45,417 nt of DNA from Faecalicatena contorta. GTDB taxonomy: Bacteria > Bacillota > Clostridia > Lachnospirales > Lachnospiraceae. The stretch covers positions 1 through 45,417 of the forward strand of contig NZ_JAFBIZ010000010.1 of NCBI RefSeq assembly GCF_021531995.1, in the 5' to 3' direction. Position numbers and translations under genes: made by a program. The notes under the pieces are model-generated. The model was not told where the DNA came from. It searched no databases and worked only from the letters and a program-made list of their open reading frames with translations. This document shows positions 33,563 to 43,582 of this stretch, one piece after another (position 1 is the first letter of the stretch; each line of letters opens with the position of its first letter).

Positions 33563-33616
33563 ATTATGGAGTTACGGCGGGAATGAGACAGTGTGTTCAC
33601 AGAAGAGGGATAGAAT

Positions 33617-34981
33617 ATGTATCAGCGGGTAAAAGCATATATTGAAAAGCATCATATGCTGCAAAATGGTGATAAGGTGATTGTGGGTATATCGGGAGGT
33701 GCAGATTCCGTATGCCTTCTTTTCATGCTTCTGGAATTAAAAAAAGAGATGGATATATCAATTGTGGCAGTTCATATACATCACGGGCTTAGAGCGGGAA
33801 CCGCAGACGCGGATGAAGCCTATGTCAGAGAACTTTGCGAGAAACAGCAGATCCGGCTTTTCGTTTGTCATGAAGATGTGAAAGCATATGCACAACAACA
33901 GAAGCTTACAGTGGAAGAAGCAGGAAGAAACATCAGAAGAATTCGGTTTGAGGAGACGCTTCGGGGGTGTGGCGGCAATAAAATTGCGCTGGCACATCAT
34001 CAGAATGACAATGCGGAGACTCTCTTGTGGAACCTGTGCAGGGGATGTGGCCTTCGGGGCGCAGGGGGAATTGCTCCGGCGGAGGGAGCTTATATCCGTC
34101 CGCTTCTGTGTCTGGAAAGAAGAGAGATTGAGGGTTATCTTTCAGACCGGGGAATATCTTATTGTATAGATGAGACAAATCTGGAAGATACTTATACGAG
34201 AAACCGGATTCGAAGTCGTGTAATTCCGTATCTGGAAGCTGAGATTAATCCCCGGGCAGTGCAGCACATGTCAGATACCATGGAACAGCTGCGGCTTCTG
34301 GGAGAGTATGTAGAACATGAAATGTCAGTCTATGCAAGGAAATGCATAGATTATGAGCGAAAATCAGGAAAAAGGGTGCTGATAAAAAAGGAAGAGTTCA
34401 TGAAAACACCGGAAGTGCTGAGGTCTTATATGCTCCATGAGCTTTTGTGCAGGGTCGCAGGGAGACGTAAGGATATTGAACAGATTCATGTGAAAATGCT
34501 TGGAGAGCTGTTTGAGCATCAGGTGGGAAGAGAAATTTCGCTTCCTTATAGCATAACTGCAGGACGAAGTTATGAAGGAATTGAGCTGTATCGAAATGAG
34601 ACGAACTCCGAGGAGGAAGAGGTCGGTATGTCGTTGCGGGTGTTTGAAAAAACGCCAGATATGCAGGCATTTCCGAAAAAAACCTACACGAAATGGTTTG
34701 ATTATGATATAATAAAAAATACTGTAAAATTGAGGCATAAAGAGCCTGGAGACTGGATTGTGATTGACCGTTCCGGGAGAAAGCAGAAGTTGAAACAGTA
34801 TTTTATAAATGAGAAGATACCTCGTGAGGACAGAGAAAAGATCTGGATTGTAGCAGACGGACAGGAGATTCTGTGGATTGTGGGGTACAGACAGAGTCAG
34901 AAATATCAGGTTACAGAAAATACCAGAAGAATTCTGGAAATAGAAATATGCGGAGGAAAAAGAGATGGCAGAGAATGTTAG
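33617..34981 (+). CDS. tilS: tRNA(Ile)-lysidine synthetase
   Basis: 454 residues, full length. The PP-loop SGGADS near residue 25 (VIVGISGGADSVCLLFML) binds ATP; HIHHGLR, ALAHHQNDNAETLLWNLCRGCGLRG and RPLL follow; the C-terminal TilS domain is seen at 360-440. It converts C34 of tRNA-Ile(CAU) to lysidine so that AUA is read as Ile, an essential step. It overlaps hpt by 17 bases. Confidence 0.94.
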   Translation: MYQRVKAYIEKHHMLQNGDKVIVGISGGADSVCLLFMLLELKKEMDISIVAVHIHHGLRAGTADADEAYVRELCEKQQIRLFVCHEDVKAYAQQQKLTVEEAGRNIRRIRFEETLRGCGGNKIALAHHQNDNAETLLWNLCRGCGLRGAGGIAPAEGAYIRPLLCLERREIEGYLSDRGISYCIDETNLEDTYTRNRIRSRVIPYLEAEINPRAVQHMSDTMEQLRLLGEYVEHEMSVYARKCIDYERKSGKRVLIKKEEFMKTPEVLRSYMLHELLCRVAGRRKDIEQIHVKMLGELFEHQVGREISLPYSITAGRSYEGIELYRNETNSEEEEVGMSLRVFEKTPDMQAFPKKTYTKWFDYDIIKNTVKLRHKEPGDWIVIDRSGRKQKLKQYFINEKIPREDREKIWIVADGQEILWIVGYRQSQKYQVTENTRRILEIEICGGKRDGREC

Positions 34982-35492
34982 AGTATTAGTCCCTGAAAAA
35001 GAAGTTGCGGCAAGAATTGAAGAGCTGGGTAAAAAAATCAGTGAAGATTATGCAGGAAAGCAGGTACACCTGATCTGTGTGCTGAAGGGAGGCGTTTTCT
35101 TCATGTGTGAACTGGCTAAGCGAATCAGTGTGCCGGTTTCCATGGATTTCATGAGCGTCAGCAGCTATGGAGACGGAACGTCTTCAAGCGGAGTTGTCAA
35201 GATTGCAAAAGATCTGGATGAATCACTGGAAGGAAAGGATGTACTGATTGTAGAGGATATTATTGATTCCGGAAGAACCCTGTATTATCTGATGGAAATC
35301 TTATCCAAGCGTAATCCGAAGAGTATGCATCTGTGTACGCTTCTTGACAAGCCGGAAAGAAGAGTGAAAGATGTGAAGGTTGATTATGTAGGATTTAATA
35401 TTCCGGATGAATTTGTTGTAGGATATGGACTGGACTATGCACAGAAATATAGAAATCTGCCATTTATCGGAGTTGTAGAAGGCGTGGAGTAG
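34965..35492 (+). CDS. hpt: Hypoxanthine phosphoribosyltransferase
   Basis: 175 residues. Phosphoribosyltransferase fold with CVLKGGVFFMCELAKRI, the SSYGDGTSSSG flexible loop, and the PRPP site VLIVEDIIDSGRTL. It salvages hypoxanthine and guanine. GGAGG lies inside the tilS end, 8 bp before the ATG. The tilS-hpt-ftsH order is conserved in Bacillus and Clostridia. Confidence 0.94.
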   Translation: MAENVRVLVPEKEVAARIEELGKKISEDYAGKQVHLICVLKGGVFFMCELAKRISVPVSMDFMSVSSYGDGTSSSGVVKIAKDLDESLEGKDVLIVEDIIDSGRTLYYLMEILSKRNPKSMHLCTLLDKPERRVKDVKVDYVGFNIPDEFVVGYGLDYAQKYRNLPFIGVVEGVE

Positions 35493-35507
35493 AAAGGGGC
35501 TTTTAGG

Positions 35508-37355
35508 TTGAATATGAAGAGAGCAAGAGGACTGAACAGTGCCGCGCTGCTGATATTTGTCATATTTTTATTTGCTGCGTTGTGGTTTACGAATCAGTTT
35601 GACCAGAGAGAAAAAGAGATTTCCTGGAAAGAATTTGAACAGATCATTCAGGAAGATAATGCTAAGACTGTGGTTGTGAATCAGAATAAAAATGTTCCGA
35701 CCGGACGGGTCGATATCAAGATCATCAGCGGAACGGATGAAGAAGATCAGGTGAAGTATCTGTATGTGTCTGATGTAAATGAGATTCAGGATTATCTGAA
35801 GGAACATGAAATTGATTACAGTATGCCGGACGTTCCTCAGGACAGCTGGTTTGCAACAACACTGATGCCGATGATTCTTGTAGTAGGCGGTATGATGCTT
35901 CTGTTTGCCCTGATGAATCGTCAGGGAGGCGGTGCAAATGCCAAAGCTATGAATTTCGGCAAAAGTCGTGCGAAAATGACGACTGATAGAGATCGTAAGG
36001 TTACATTTGCCCAGGTGGCAGGACTTCAGGAAGAGAAGGAAGAACTGGAGGAGATCGTGGACTTTCTGAAGTCTCCGAAAAAATATATTCAGGTGGGCGC
36101 CAGAATTCCGAAGGGCGTGCTTCTCGTAGGCCCTCCGGGAACCGGTAAGACGCTGCTTGCGAAGGCAGTTGCAGGAGAGGCAGGAGTTCCGTTCTTTACG
36201 ATTTCAGGTTCTGATTTTGTGGAAATGTTCGTAGGTGTGGGGGCATCCCGTGTGCGTGATTTGTTTGAAGAAGCAAAAAAGAATGCTCCATGTATCATCT
36301 TTATCGATGAGATTGACGCAGTTGCAAGAAGACGTGGTACTGGTATGGGCGGCGGACACGATGAGAGAGAGCAGACACTGAATCAGCTGCTGGTAGAGAT
36401 GGATGGTTTTGGTGTAAATGAAGGAATCATCGTTATGGCAGCTACCAACCGTGTGGATATTCTGGATCCGGCTATCCTGCGTCCGGGACGTTTTGACCGG
36501 AAGGTTATGGTTGGAAGACCGGATGTTCAGGGAAGAGAAGAGATTCTGAAGGTGCACGCAAAGGGAAAACCGCTCAGTGAAGAGATCGATCTGAAACAGA
36601 TTGCACAGACCACAGCGGGATTTACGGGTGCGGATCTTGAGAATCTACTGAATGAGGCTGCAATTCTTGCGGCAAAGGAAGATCGTGTATTCCTGAAACA
36701 GGATGATATAAAAAAGGCGTTTGTGAAAGTTGGTATCGGTGCCGAGAAGAAGAGTCGTGTAATATCAGAAAAAGAAAAACGAATCACAGCATTCCATGAA
36801 GCCGGTCATGCGATTCTGTTCCATGTGCTTCCGGATGTCGGGCCGGTATACAGTGTGTCTATCATTCCGACCGGCGGAGCAGGCGGATATACGATGCCGC
36901 TTCCGGAGAAGGATGAGATGTTTAACACAAAAGGCAAGATGCTTCAGGATATTACGGTTGCACTTGGCGGCCGAGTAGCGGAAGAGGAAGTGTTTGATGA
37001 TATTACAACCGGTGCTTCACAGGATATCAAGCAGGCAACCAGTCTGGCAAAATCTATGGTTACCAAGTTTGGTATGTCTGAGGCAGTGGGACTGATTAAT
37101 TATGATGATGATAATAATGAAGTGTTTATCGGGCGGGATCTCGCCCATCCTGCAAGAGGCTATGGAGAGGGCGTGGCTACCGTAATTGATCAGGAGGTTA
37201 AGCGTATTATCGATGAATGTTATGACAGAGCGCGTCATATCATTCGAAAATATAATGATGTTCTGCAGGCATGTGCGGAATTGCTCCTGGAGAAGGAAAA
37301 AATCTCCAGAGACGAATTTGAAGCATTGTTTACCGAAGAAGTATCAGAGGCATAG
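35508..37355 (+). CDS. ftsH: ATP-dependent zinc metalloprotease FtsH
   Basis: 615 residues. Two membrane helices (12-28 and 118-136) enclose a short outer domain; AAA core with Walker A GPPGTGKT (208-215), Walker B IIFIDEID (263-270) and the second region of homology; zinc site HEAGH (430-434), with the third ligand Asp expected further on. It is a hexameric membrane protease for quality control of membrane and regulatory proteins. Start TTG at 35508 is favoured because GGGG lies 8-9 bp upstream; the ATG two codons later is the alternative. Confidence 0.95.
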   Translation: MNMKRARGLNSAALLIFVIFLFAALWFTNQFDQREKEISWKEFEQIIQEDNAKTVVVNQNKNVPTGRVDIKIISGTDEEDQVKYLYVSDVNEIQDYLKEHEIDYSMPDVPQDSWFATTLMPMILVVGGMMLLFALMNRQGGGANAKAMNFGKSRAKMTTDRDRKVTFAQVAGLQEEKEELEEIVDFLKSPKKYIQVGARIPKGVLLVGPPGTGKTLLAKAVAGEAGVPFFTISGSDFVEMFVGVGASRVRDLFEEAKKNAPCIIFIDEIDAVARRRGTGMGGGHDEREQTLNQLLVEMDGFGVNEGIIVMAATNRVDILDPAILRPGRFDRKVMVGRPDVQGREEILKVHAKGKPLSEEIDLKQIAQTTAGFTGADLENLLNEAAILAAKEDRVFLKQDDIKKAFVKVGIGAEKKSRVISEKEKRITAFHEAGHAILFHVLPDVGPVYSVSIIPTGGAGGYTMPLPEKDEMFNTKGKMLQDITVALGGRVAEEEVFDDITTGASQDIKQATSLAKSMVTKFGMSEAVGLINYDDDNNEVFIGRDLAHPARGYGEGVATVIDQEVKRIIDECYDRARHIIRKYNDVLQACAELLLEKEKISRDEFEALFTEEVSEA

Positions 37356-37387
37356 TGAAAGAACAGAATAGATTAGAGAGGTGCAGC

Positions 37388-39427
37388 ATGAGGGAAGCAG
37401 CTTTGTTTTGTGATGGGACGGCCAGTTACGTGTATCCGGCTGAGCCGGTAGAGAATGAATTGGTAACGCTGCGTTTTCGAACGGCAAAGGATGATGCAAA
37501 GAGAGTACGGCTGATGACGAAAGTCGGAGGCTATGATATGGAGAAGGAAAAGTCGGAAGGTGAATTTGACTATTATCAGATCAGCTGGAGACTGAATGAA
37601 GATCCCTTCCGGTATTGCTTTGAAATTCAAAATAACGAAGAAAAATGTTATTATAACAGGTGTGGCGTATCGAAGGAAATCGTAGAATTTTACAATTTTG
37701 TGATTGTTCCCGGTTTCTCGACGCCGGACTGGGCGAAAGGGGCGGTCATGTATCAGATATATACAGACCGCTTTTATAACGGAGATCCAACGAATGACGT
37801 GGAAACAAATGAGTATTATTATATCGGAGATTATTCCCAGAAAGTAACGGATTGGAATAAATATCCCGCGGCGATGGGGGTTCGTGAATTTTACGGCGGC
37901 GATCTTCAGGGAGTCATTGATAAGCTGGATTATCTGCAGGATCTGGGGGTAGAGGTGCTGTATTTTAACCCGTTGTTTGTCTCTCCTTCTAACCATAAAT
38001 ATGATATTCAGGATTATGATTATATTGATCCTCACTATGGCAGGATTGTAAATGACGGAGGAGAAGTACTGGAAGCGGGTGTAACAGATAACAGCAAAGC
38101 GACAAAATATCAGAAAAGAACGACAGACCCGGAAAATCTGAAAGCCAGCAATCAGCTGTTTATTCAACTGGTAGAAGAATTGCACAAGCGAGGGATGAAA
38201 ATTATTCTGGACGGTGTGTTCAATCATTGCGGATCTTTTAATAAATGGATGGATCGGGAAAGAGTATATGAAAAGCAGGAAGGGTACGCTCCCGGAGCAT
38301 ACGTTTCCCCGGACAGTCCCTATAGAAGTTACTTCCGTTTTTTTAAAGAAGAGCCGGAAAACTGGCCGTATAATCATAATTATGACGGCTGGTGGGGACA
38401 TGATACGCTTCCAAAGCTCAATTACGAAGATTCGGTAAAACTCGAAAACTATATATTATATATCGGAAGAAAATGGGTGTCCCCGCCGTACAATGTAGAT
38501 GGATGGCGCCTTGATGTGGCGGCGGATCTTGGCCGCAGCAATGAATATAATCATAACTTCTGGAAAAAATTCCGGCGTGCAGTGAAAAATGCCAATCCCA
38601 ATGCACTGATTCTGGCTGAACATTATGGGGATCCAAGCGAATGGCTTCAGGGAGACGAGTGGGATACCGTTATGAATTACGATGCATTTATGGAGCCTGT
38701 AACCTGGTTTTTGACGGGAATGGAAAAACACAGTGATGAGGCCAGAGAGGAACTTCTGGGAAATGCGGATAATTTCATCAGTTCCATTTCACATCATATG
38801 TCAAATATGCTGACACCATCACTGCAGGTGGCTATGAATGAACTTTCAAATCATGATCATTCCAGATTTCTTACCCGAACCAATCATATGGTGGGACGCG
38901 TGGAAAAACTTGGGTCAAAGGCTGCAAATGAGTACATTAATCTGGGTGTTATGCGGGAAGCCGTTGTCATGCAGATGACATGGATTGGAGCGCCTACGGT
39001 GTATTACGGAGATGAGGCCGGCGTCTGCGGCTTCACAGATCCGGACAATAGAAGGACTTATCCGTGGGGGCATGAAGACAAAGAACTGCTTGCATTTCAT
39101 CGGGAAATGATCCGGATTCACAAGGAACATCCGGCACTTCGAACTGGTTCTCTGAAAATCATCAAGGGTGATGAAAATATACTTGCTTATGGACGATTCA
39201 AGGAGAATGATAAAGTAATTGTTATCATTAATAATCGCAGTGAATTAACACAGATAACCGTTCCGGTATGGGAGGCCGAAGTTCCCGTAAAATGCAGAAT
39301 GAAAAAAGAGATATATTCTTACCTCGATGGATATACAACAGATTACGAAGAATATCTGGTTGAAGATGGTGAAGTAGTTGTAAATATGGGGGCATATTCT
39401 GCTTTAGTGATGTACTACGATAACTAG
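37388..39427 (+). CDS. GH13 alpha-glucosidase/neopullulanase-type enzyme (cytoplasmic)
   Basis: About 679 residues. An N-terminal CBM34-like domain (ALFCDGTASYVYPAEPVENELVTLRFRTAKDD) precedes the barrel. GH13 conserved regions: DGVFNHCG (I), GWRLDVAAD (II, nucleophile Asp), LAEHYG (III, acid/base Glu), LSNHDHSRF (IV). There is no signal peptide, so it degrades imported malto-oligosaccharides or glycogen branches in the cytoplasm, in line with the neopullulanase/cyclomaltodextrinase (GH13_20) group. The ATG at 37388 has GAGAGG 6 bp upstream; GTG at 37355 overlapping the ftsH stop is the alternative. The stop codon lies inside palindromic repeat B. Confidence 0.85.
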   Translation: MREAALFCDGTASYVYPAEPVENELVTLRFRTAKDDAKRVRLMTKVGGYDMEKEKSEGEFDYYQISWRLNEDPFRYCFEIQNNEEKCYYNRCGVSKEIVEFYNFVIVPGFSTPDWAKGAVMYQIYTDRFYNGDPTNDVETNEYYYIGDYSQKVTDWNKYPAAMGVREFYGGDLQGVIDKLDYLQDLGVEVLYFNPLFVSPSNHKYDIQDYDYIDPHYGRIVNDGGEVLEAGVTDNSKATKYQKRTTDPENLKASNQLFIQLVEELHKRGMKIILDGVFNHCGSFNKWMDRERVYEKQEGYAPGAYVSPDSPYRSYFRFFKEEPENWPYNHNYDGWWGHDTLPKLNYEDSVKLENYILYIGRKWVSPPYNVDGWRLDVAADLGRSNEYNHNFWKKFRRAVKNANPNALILAEHYGDPSEWLQGDEWDTVMNYDAFMEPVTWFLTGMEKHSDEAREELLGNADNFISSISHHMSNMLTPSLQVAMNELSNHDHSRFLTRTNHMVGRVEKLGSKAANEYINLGVMREAVVMQMTWIGAPTVYYGDEAGVCGFTDPDNRRTYPWGHEDKELLAFHREMIRIHKEHPALRTGSLKIIKGDENILAYGRFKENDKVIVIINNRSELTQITVPVWEAEVPVKCRMKKEIYSYLDGYTTDYEEYLVEDGEVVVNMGAYSALVMYYDN

Positions 39428-39463
39428 GGGACGGGGAATTTTTAAAAATTCCCCGTCCCCTAG
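39424..39463. repeat. REP-like palindromic repeat, copy B (also bidirectional terminator)
   Basis: A perfect 40-bp palindrome without a spacer, arms CTAGGGGACGGGGAATTTTT and its complement. It includes the TAG stop of the GH13 gene and separates it from the convergent map gene, so it can end both transcripts. The inner sequence differs from copies A, C and D (GGGGAA in place of GGAGGA) by matched changes on both arms. Confidence 0.8.
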
Positions 39464-39479
39464 TAACGTTTTTGTTTCT

Positions 39480-40289
39480 TTATTTTGTTAAAACTTCTAC
39501 ACCGGTTTCTGTAATCAGAACCATATATTCGACTTGAGCAGAGAGCCCATCATCGTCTGTATATACAGTCCATCCATTATCTTCGTCAATATAAAAGTCA
39601 GGTCCGCCCTCGTTGATCATCGGTTCTATCGTAAATATCATTCCAGGAACCAGTACCATTTCACTGCCTTTCGGAGTAACGTAACTCACAAAAGGCTCTT
39701 CGTGAAAAGCTAGTCCGATTCCATGACCGCCAATTTCTTCAACCACGGAATACCCATTTGACCTTGCATGTGTGTTGATTGCATATGCGATATCTCCGAG
39801 ATGCCCCCATGGTTTTGCTGCTCTTAAACCAAGTTCAACGCATTCTCTGGTAACGCGTACGAGTTTTTCGGCCTTTGGAGATATGTTTCCAATAGTAAAC
39901 ATACGTGAAGCATCAGAAAAATATCCGTTCAGTATGGTAGATACATCAACGTTAACGATATCTCCATCAACAAGAATCTCGTTTTCATCTGGAATGCCAT
40001 GGCAGATTACGTTATTGATAGAAGTGCAGACGCTTTTCGGGAAACCCTGATAATGTAAAGGCGCCGGAACTCCACCGTGTTCTACAGTATAATCATATAC
40101 AAGCTGATCGATTTCAGCTGTACTCATACCGGCATGGATATGTGATGCGACATGATCAAGAACAGCAGTGTTTAGATCAGCACTTTTTTTAATTGCATCA
40201 ATTTGTTCAGGTGTTTTTAGAAGAGAGCGGTCAGGGACAATGTGCCCCTTCGCTTCCAGCGTCCATAATTTTATATCCAACTTATCCAC
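39480..40289 (-). CDS. map: Methionine aminopeptidase, type I
   Basis: 269 residues. The catalytic pita-bread fold has metal ligands in VNVDVSTILNGYFSDASRMF (two Asp), GGHGIGLAFHEEP (His), FTIEPMIN (Glu) and SAQVEYMVLIT (Glu). It removes initiator Met. It carries a short extra N-terminus of about 25 residues compared with E. coli MetAP. The start is GTG at 40289, which overlaps a perfect DnaA box (40282-40290); ATG at 40292 is out of frame. Confidence 0.93.
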   Translation of the reverse strand: MDKLDIKLWTLEAKGHIVPDRSLLKTPEQIDAIKKSADLNTAVLDHVASHIHAGMSTAEIDQLVYDYTVEHGGVPAPLHYQGFPKSVCTSINNVICHGIPDENEILVDGDIVNVDVSTILNGYFSDASRMFTIGNISPKAEKLVRVTRECVELGLRAAKPWGHLGDIAYAINTHARSNGYSVVEEIGGHGIGLAFHEEPFVSYVTPKGSEMVLVPGMIFTIEPMINEGGPDFYIDEDNGWTVYTDDDGLSAQVEYMVLITETGVEVLTK

Positions 40290-40323
40290 ATGATTACCTA
40301 CTTTCTACACAATATTATCCACA
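40282..40323 (+). promoter_or_regulatory. Two perfect DnaA boxes at the map start
   Basis: TTATCCACA at 40282-40290 and again at 40315-40323, 33 bp apart. The second lies between the map -10 (ATTATA at 40328-40333, read TATAAT on the minus strand with TGC in front) and the gene. Confidence 0.55.
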
Positions 40324-40349
40324 TGTTATTATAGCACGTTTGCTAAAAA

Positions 40350-40402
40350 GGGACAGGGGATTTTTAATTTGGGACGGAGGATTTTTAAAAATCCTCCGTC
40401 CC
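40350..40402 (+). repeat. REP-like palindromic repeat, copy C
   Basis: Half-unit GGGACAGGGGATTTTTAA (40350) followed by the same perfect 32-bp palindrome as copy A (40371-40402). It separates the divergent map and phosphofructokinase promoters; the latter's -35 starts 3 bp after the repeat. Confidence 0.85.
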
Positions 40403-40404
40403 TA

Positions 40405-40433
40405 TTGTGCGTTTTTTTAAAATACGTTATAAT
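40405..40433 (+). promoter_or_regulatory. Promoter of the phosphofructokinase gene
   Basis: TTGTGC (40405-40410), 17-bp spacer, TATAAT (40428-40433). Confidence 0.55.
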
Positions 40434-40512
40434 TTTTACTGTATTCCGGGCAATTTTATGTGGAATATAGTTTTGGTGAGACATATGTAAGTAAGAGGAA
40501 AGGAGCGGGCGT

Positions 40513-41589
40513 ATGTTAAGAATAGGAATGTTAACAAGCGGCGGAGATTGTCAGGCTTTGAATGCTGCTATGCGAGGTGTAGTAAAAGGACTTTGCTCGA
40601 AAAGAGATGATGTTGAAATCTATGGGTTTCAGGATGGATATAAGGGGCTGATTTATTCAAATTTTAAAATGCTTACTTCAAGAGATTTTTCGGGAATATT
40701 AACGCAGGGTGGAACGATTCTGGGGACATCCAGACAGCCGTTTAAATTAATGCGTGTTCCGGATGAGAATGGATTGGATAAAGTTGAGGCGATGAAGCAT
40801 ACTTATCATAAGTTGAATCTGAATTGTCTTGTGGTTCTGGGAGGCAATGGTACACATAAAACTGCCAACATGCTGAGAGAAGAGGGACTGAATGTAATTA
40901 CACTTCCGAAGACGATCGATAATGACTTGTGGGGAACAGATATGACATTTGGTTTCCAGAGTGCGGTTGATATTGCAACGGATACCATTGATAAGATTCA
41001 TACGACGGCGACATCTCACAGCCGTGTGTTTATTATTGAAGTAATGGGACATAAAGTGGGGTGGGTTACGCTTCATGCAGGTATTGCCGGTGGAGCAGAC
41101 ATTATTCTTCTACCTGAGATTCCATATGATATTAATGTTGTAGTAGATGCGATAGAAAAACGTGATAAAGCAGGCAAGAGATTTACGATCATTGCAGTTG
41201 CGGAGGGAGCTATTTCAAAAGGAGATGCAGCTCTTAGTAAAAAGGAATTAAAAGAGAAAAAAGAAAAGAAAAAATATCCATCTGTTGCATATGAGCTGGC
41301 AGAGAGAATTCAGAAAAAATCGGATAAAGAAGTAAGAATCACTGTACCGGGACATACGCAAAGAGGTGGATCTCCATGTGCTTATGACAGAGTGTTGTCA
41401 ACAAGACTTGGAGCGGCTGCGGCAGAAGCAATTCTGAAAGGTGAGTATGGTTATATGCTTGGAACCAAGAATCAGGATATTGTAAAAGTGCCGCTGCAGG
41501 AAGTAGCGGGAAAGTTAAAATATGTGGATCCTAAGGCAGATATTATTAAAGAGGCAAAACTGACAGGAATCAGTTTTGGTGACGAATAA
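40513..41589 (+). CDS. pfkA: 6-phosphofructokinase (group III type)
   Basis: 358 residues. PFK signatures: MLTSGGDCQALNAAMRGVVKG, GGTILGTSR, VLGGNGTHKTA, PKTIDNDLWGTDMTFGFQSAVDIATD, EVMGHKVGWVTLHAG, PGHTQRGGSPCAYDR. It phosphorylates fructose 6-phosphate in glycolysis. The position equivalent to E. coli Gly104 is Gly (GGNGT), pointing to ATP, while the position equivalent to Gly124 is Lys (PKTIDND), as in pyrophosphate enzymes; this mixture is known in group III enzymes, where Streptomyces members use ATP. The Asp of GGDG is Asn here. AAAGGAG precedes the ATG. Confidence 0.9.
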   Translation: MLRIGMLTSGGDCQALNAAMRGVVKGLCSKRDDVEIYGFQDGYKGLIYSNFKMLTSRDFSGILTQGGTILGTSRQPFKLMRVPDENGLDKVEAMKHTYHKLNLNCLVVLGGNGTHKTANMLREEGLNVITLPKTIDNDLWGTDMTFGFQSAVDIATDTIDKIHTTATSHSRVFIIEVMGHKVGWVTLHAGIAGGADIILLPEIPYDINVVVDAIEKRDKAGKRFTIIAVAEGAISKGDAALSKKELKEKKEKKKYPSVAYELAERIQKKSDKEVRITVPGHTQRGGSPCAYDRVLSTRLGAAAAEAILKGEYGYMLGTKNQDIVKVPLQEVAGKLKYVDPKADIIKEAKLTGISFGDE

Positions 41590-41621
41590 GACAGCGAATT
41601 GAAAGACGGGGAGTGTAACGA

Positions 41622-43184
41622 ATGTCATATACGGCATTATACCGAAAGTTTCGTCCAAGTGAATTTGAGGATGTAAAAGGGCAGGATGCCATTGTGAAAA
41701 CATTAAAAAATCAGATAAAATCTGATCGTATCGGTCATGCATATCTGTTCTGCGGGACGAGGGGAACAGGAAAAACAACCGTGGCGAAAATATTTGCAAA
41801 AGCAGTGAACTGTGAACATCCGGTTGATGGAAGTCCATGTGGCGAGTGTGTAATGTGCCGGTCAATTGCGGCCGGCACATCCATGAATGTAATCGAGATT
41901 GATGCGGCTTCTAACAATGGTGTGGATAATATCCGGGAAATCCGTGAAGAAGTAACGTATAGGCCGACAGAGGGAAGATATAAGGTATATATCATAGATG
42001 AAGTTCACATGCTGTCTATTGGTGCGTTTAACGCACTTTTGAAAACACTGGAAGAACCGCCGGAATATGTAATATTTATTCTGGCGACTACGGAGGCGCA
42101 CAAGATTCCGATTACAATACTGAGTCGATGTCAGCGATATGATTTTAAACGCATTTCCATTGACACGATTTCAGACAGACTAAGAGAACTGATCGATAAG
42201 GAACAGTGGGATGTTGAAGAGAAAGCTGTGCGTTATATTGCAAGAGCAGCGGATGGATCCATGCGAGATTCCTTAAGTCTTCTTGACCAATGTGCGGCAT
42301 TTTACATGGGGGAAAGGCTGACCTATGATCATGTGCTGGAAGTATTGGGGGCGGTGGATACAGAAGTGTTCAGCAGGCTGCTCAGAGAACTGATTGCAAT
42401 GGATGTGCATAAAGTAATGGAAATCGTGGATGAACTGGTAATGCAGGGCAGAGAACTGTCTCAGCTTTCGACGGATTTTACATGGTATCTTCGTAATCTT
42501 TTGCTGGTGAAATGTTCAGATGATATGGAAGACGTACTGGATGTATCAACAGAAAATCTGTTGCTTTTAAAAGAAGAGGCGCAGATGATCGATAACGATA
42601 CATTGATTCGTTATATCCGGATTTTTTCGGATCTTAGCGGTCAGTTAAAATATGCGACGCAGAAGAGGGTGCTTCTGGAGGTGACATTGATCAAGCTTTG
42701 CTGTCCGGCTATGGATCAGAGTCAAGATGCACTTCTTGATCGTATCCGCGCAGTTGAAAAGAGATTGGATGAGGGAGATATTGATACCTACACCAGAGAG
42801 AAAGTAATCTATGTAAATGAAACCTCAGAGGAAGTAAAGCCAAAGCCAGAACTTCCGGCCGCCTTGAACGAAGAGGTAAAGACAGTTGCCAAAGATTTCC
42901 GGATGATTACCAGTCAGGCATCACCGATGCTTCGTACTTATCTGAAAAAAGCACGGCTTAGTGCGGGTGAAGGCAATCGTCTGCTGATTGTATTGCCGGA
43001 TGAGATGAGTGCCGGGATAGTTGCAACGCCGGAACATCGGGGAGAGATAGAAGGACTGATAGAAGAAAAGATTGGAAAGCGAATTGAAGTAGAAGTTCGA
43101 CATATTGAAGAAGGACGAAGATTTGAAGATAATTTTGTGGATCTTGAAAATATGATTCATATGGATATAACAATAGAAGATTAG
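41622..43184 (+). CDS. dnaX: DNA polymerase III subunits gamma/tau
   Basis: 520 residues. MSYTALYRKFRPSEFEDVKGQ start, Walker A GTRGTGKTT (about 45-53), zinc cluster CEHPVDGSPCGECVMC, Walker B IIDEVHML, then sensor 1 LATTEAHKIPITILSRCQRYDFK. The clamp-loader core ends near 370 and a shorter tau-like tail binds the polymerase. The dnaX-ybaB-recR order is the conserved one. Confidence 0.95.
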   Translation: MSYTALYRKFRPSEFEDVKGQDAIVKTLKNQIKSDRIGHAYLFCGTRGTGKTTVAKIFAKAVNCEHPVDGSPCGECVMCRSIAAGTSMNVIEIDAASNNGVDNIREIREEVTYRPTEGRYKVYIIDEVHMLSIGAFNALLKTLEEPPEYVIFILATTEAHKIPITILSRCQRYDFKRISIDTISDRLRELIDKEQWDVEEKAVRYIARAADGSMRDSLSLLDQCAAFYMGERLTYDHVLEVLGAVDTEVFSRLLRELIAMDVHKVMEIVDELVMQGRELSQLSTDFTWYLRNLLLVKCSDDMEDVLDVSTENLLLLKEEAQMIDNDTLIRYIRIFSDLSGQLKYATQKRVLLEVTLIKLCCPAMDQSQDALLDRIRAVEKRLDEGDIDTYTREKVIYVNETSEEVKPKPELPAALNEEVKTVAKDFRMITSQASPMLRTYLKKARLSAGEGNRLLIVLPDEMSAGIVATPEHRGEIEGLIEEKIGKRIEVEVRHIEEGRRFEDNFVDLENMIHMDITIED

Positions 43185-43212
43185 ATAATATAAAAAACAG
43201 GAGGATTGTATT

Positions 43213-43566
43213 ATGGCAAAAAGAGGAGGATTCCCAGGTGGAGGAATGCCGGGAAATATGGCAAATCTAATGAAGCAGGCCCAGAAAATGCAGCGGCAGA
43301 TGGAAGAACAGGCAAAAGAGATGGAGACAAAAGAGTTCAGTGCGACTGCTGGGGGCGGCGCGGTTGAGGCGACTGTTTCCGGAACAAAGAAATTGCTGAA
43401 AATTAAACTGGATGAAGAAGTTGTTGATCCGGATGATGTTGAGATGTTAGAAGATCTTATTGTGGCAGCGATTAATGAAGCATTTGATAAAGTAGACGAA
43501 GAGTCTGCCTCTGCAATGTCAAAGTTTACCGGTGGCATGGGTGGAGGAATGCCGGGATTATTCTAG
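43213..43566 (+). CDS. ybaB: YbaB/EbfC nucleoid-associated protein
   Basis: 117 residues. A glycine- and methionine-rich start ([32 protein letters not shown]), the conserved core [51 protein letters not shown], and a [11 protein letters not shown] end. It binds DNA as a dimer. AGGAGG lies 8 bp before the ATG; recR follows 16 bp later. Confidence 0.93.
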   Translation: MAKRGGFPGGGMPGNMANLMKQAQKMQRQMEEQAKEMETKEFSATAGGGAVEATVSGTKKLLKIKLDEEVVDPDDVEMLEDLIVAAINEAFDKVDEESASAMSKFTGGMGGGMPGLF

Positions 43567-43582
43567 CAGGGAGTTGCATAAT

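Noticed and set aside
34364-34738. Minus-strand frame inside tilS and similar antisense frames elsewhere
   Set aside because: They lie wholly within well-recognised genes and have no ribosome sites or recognisable domains.
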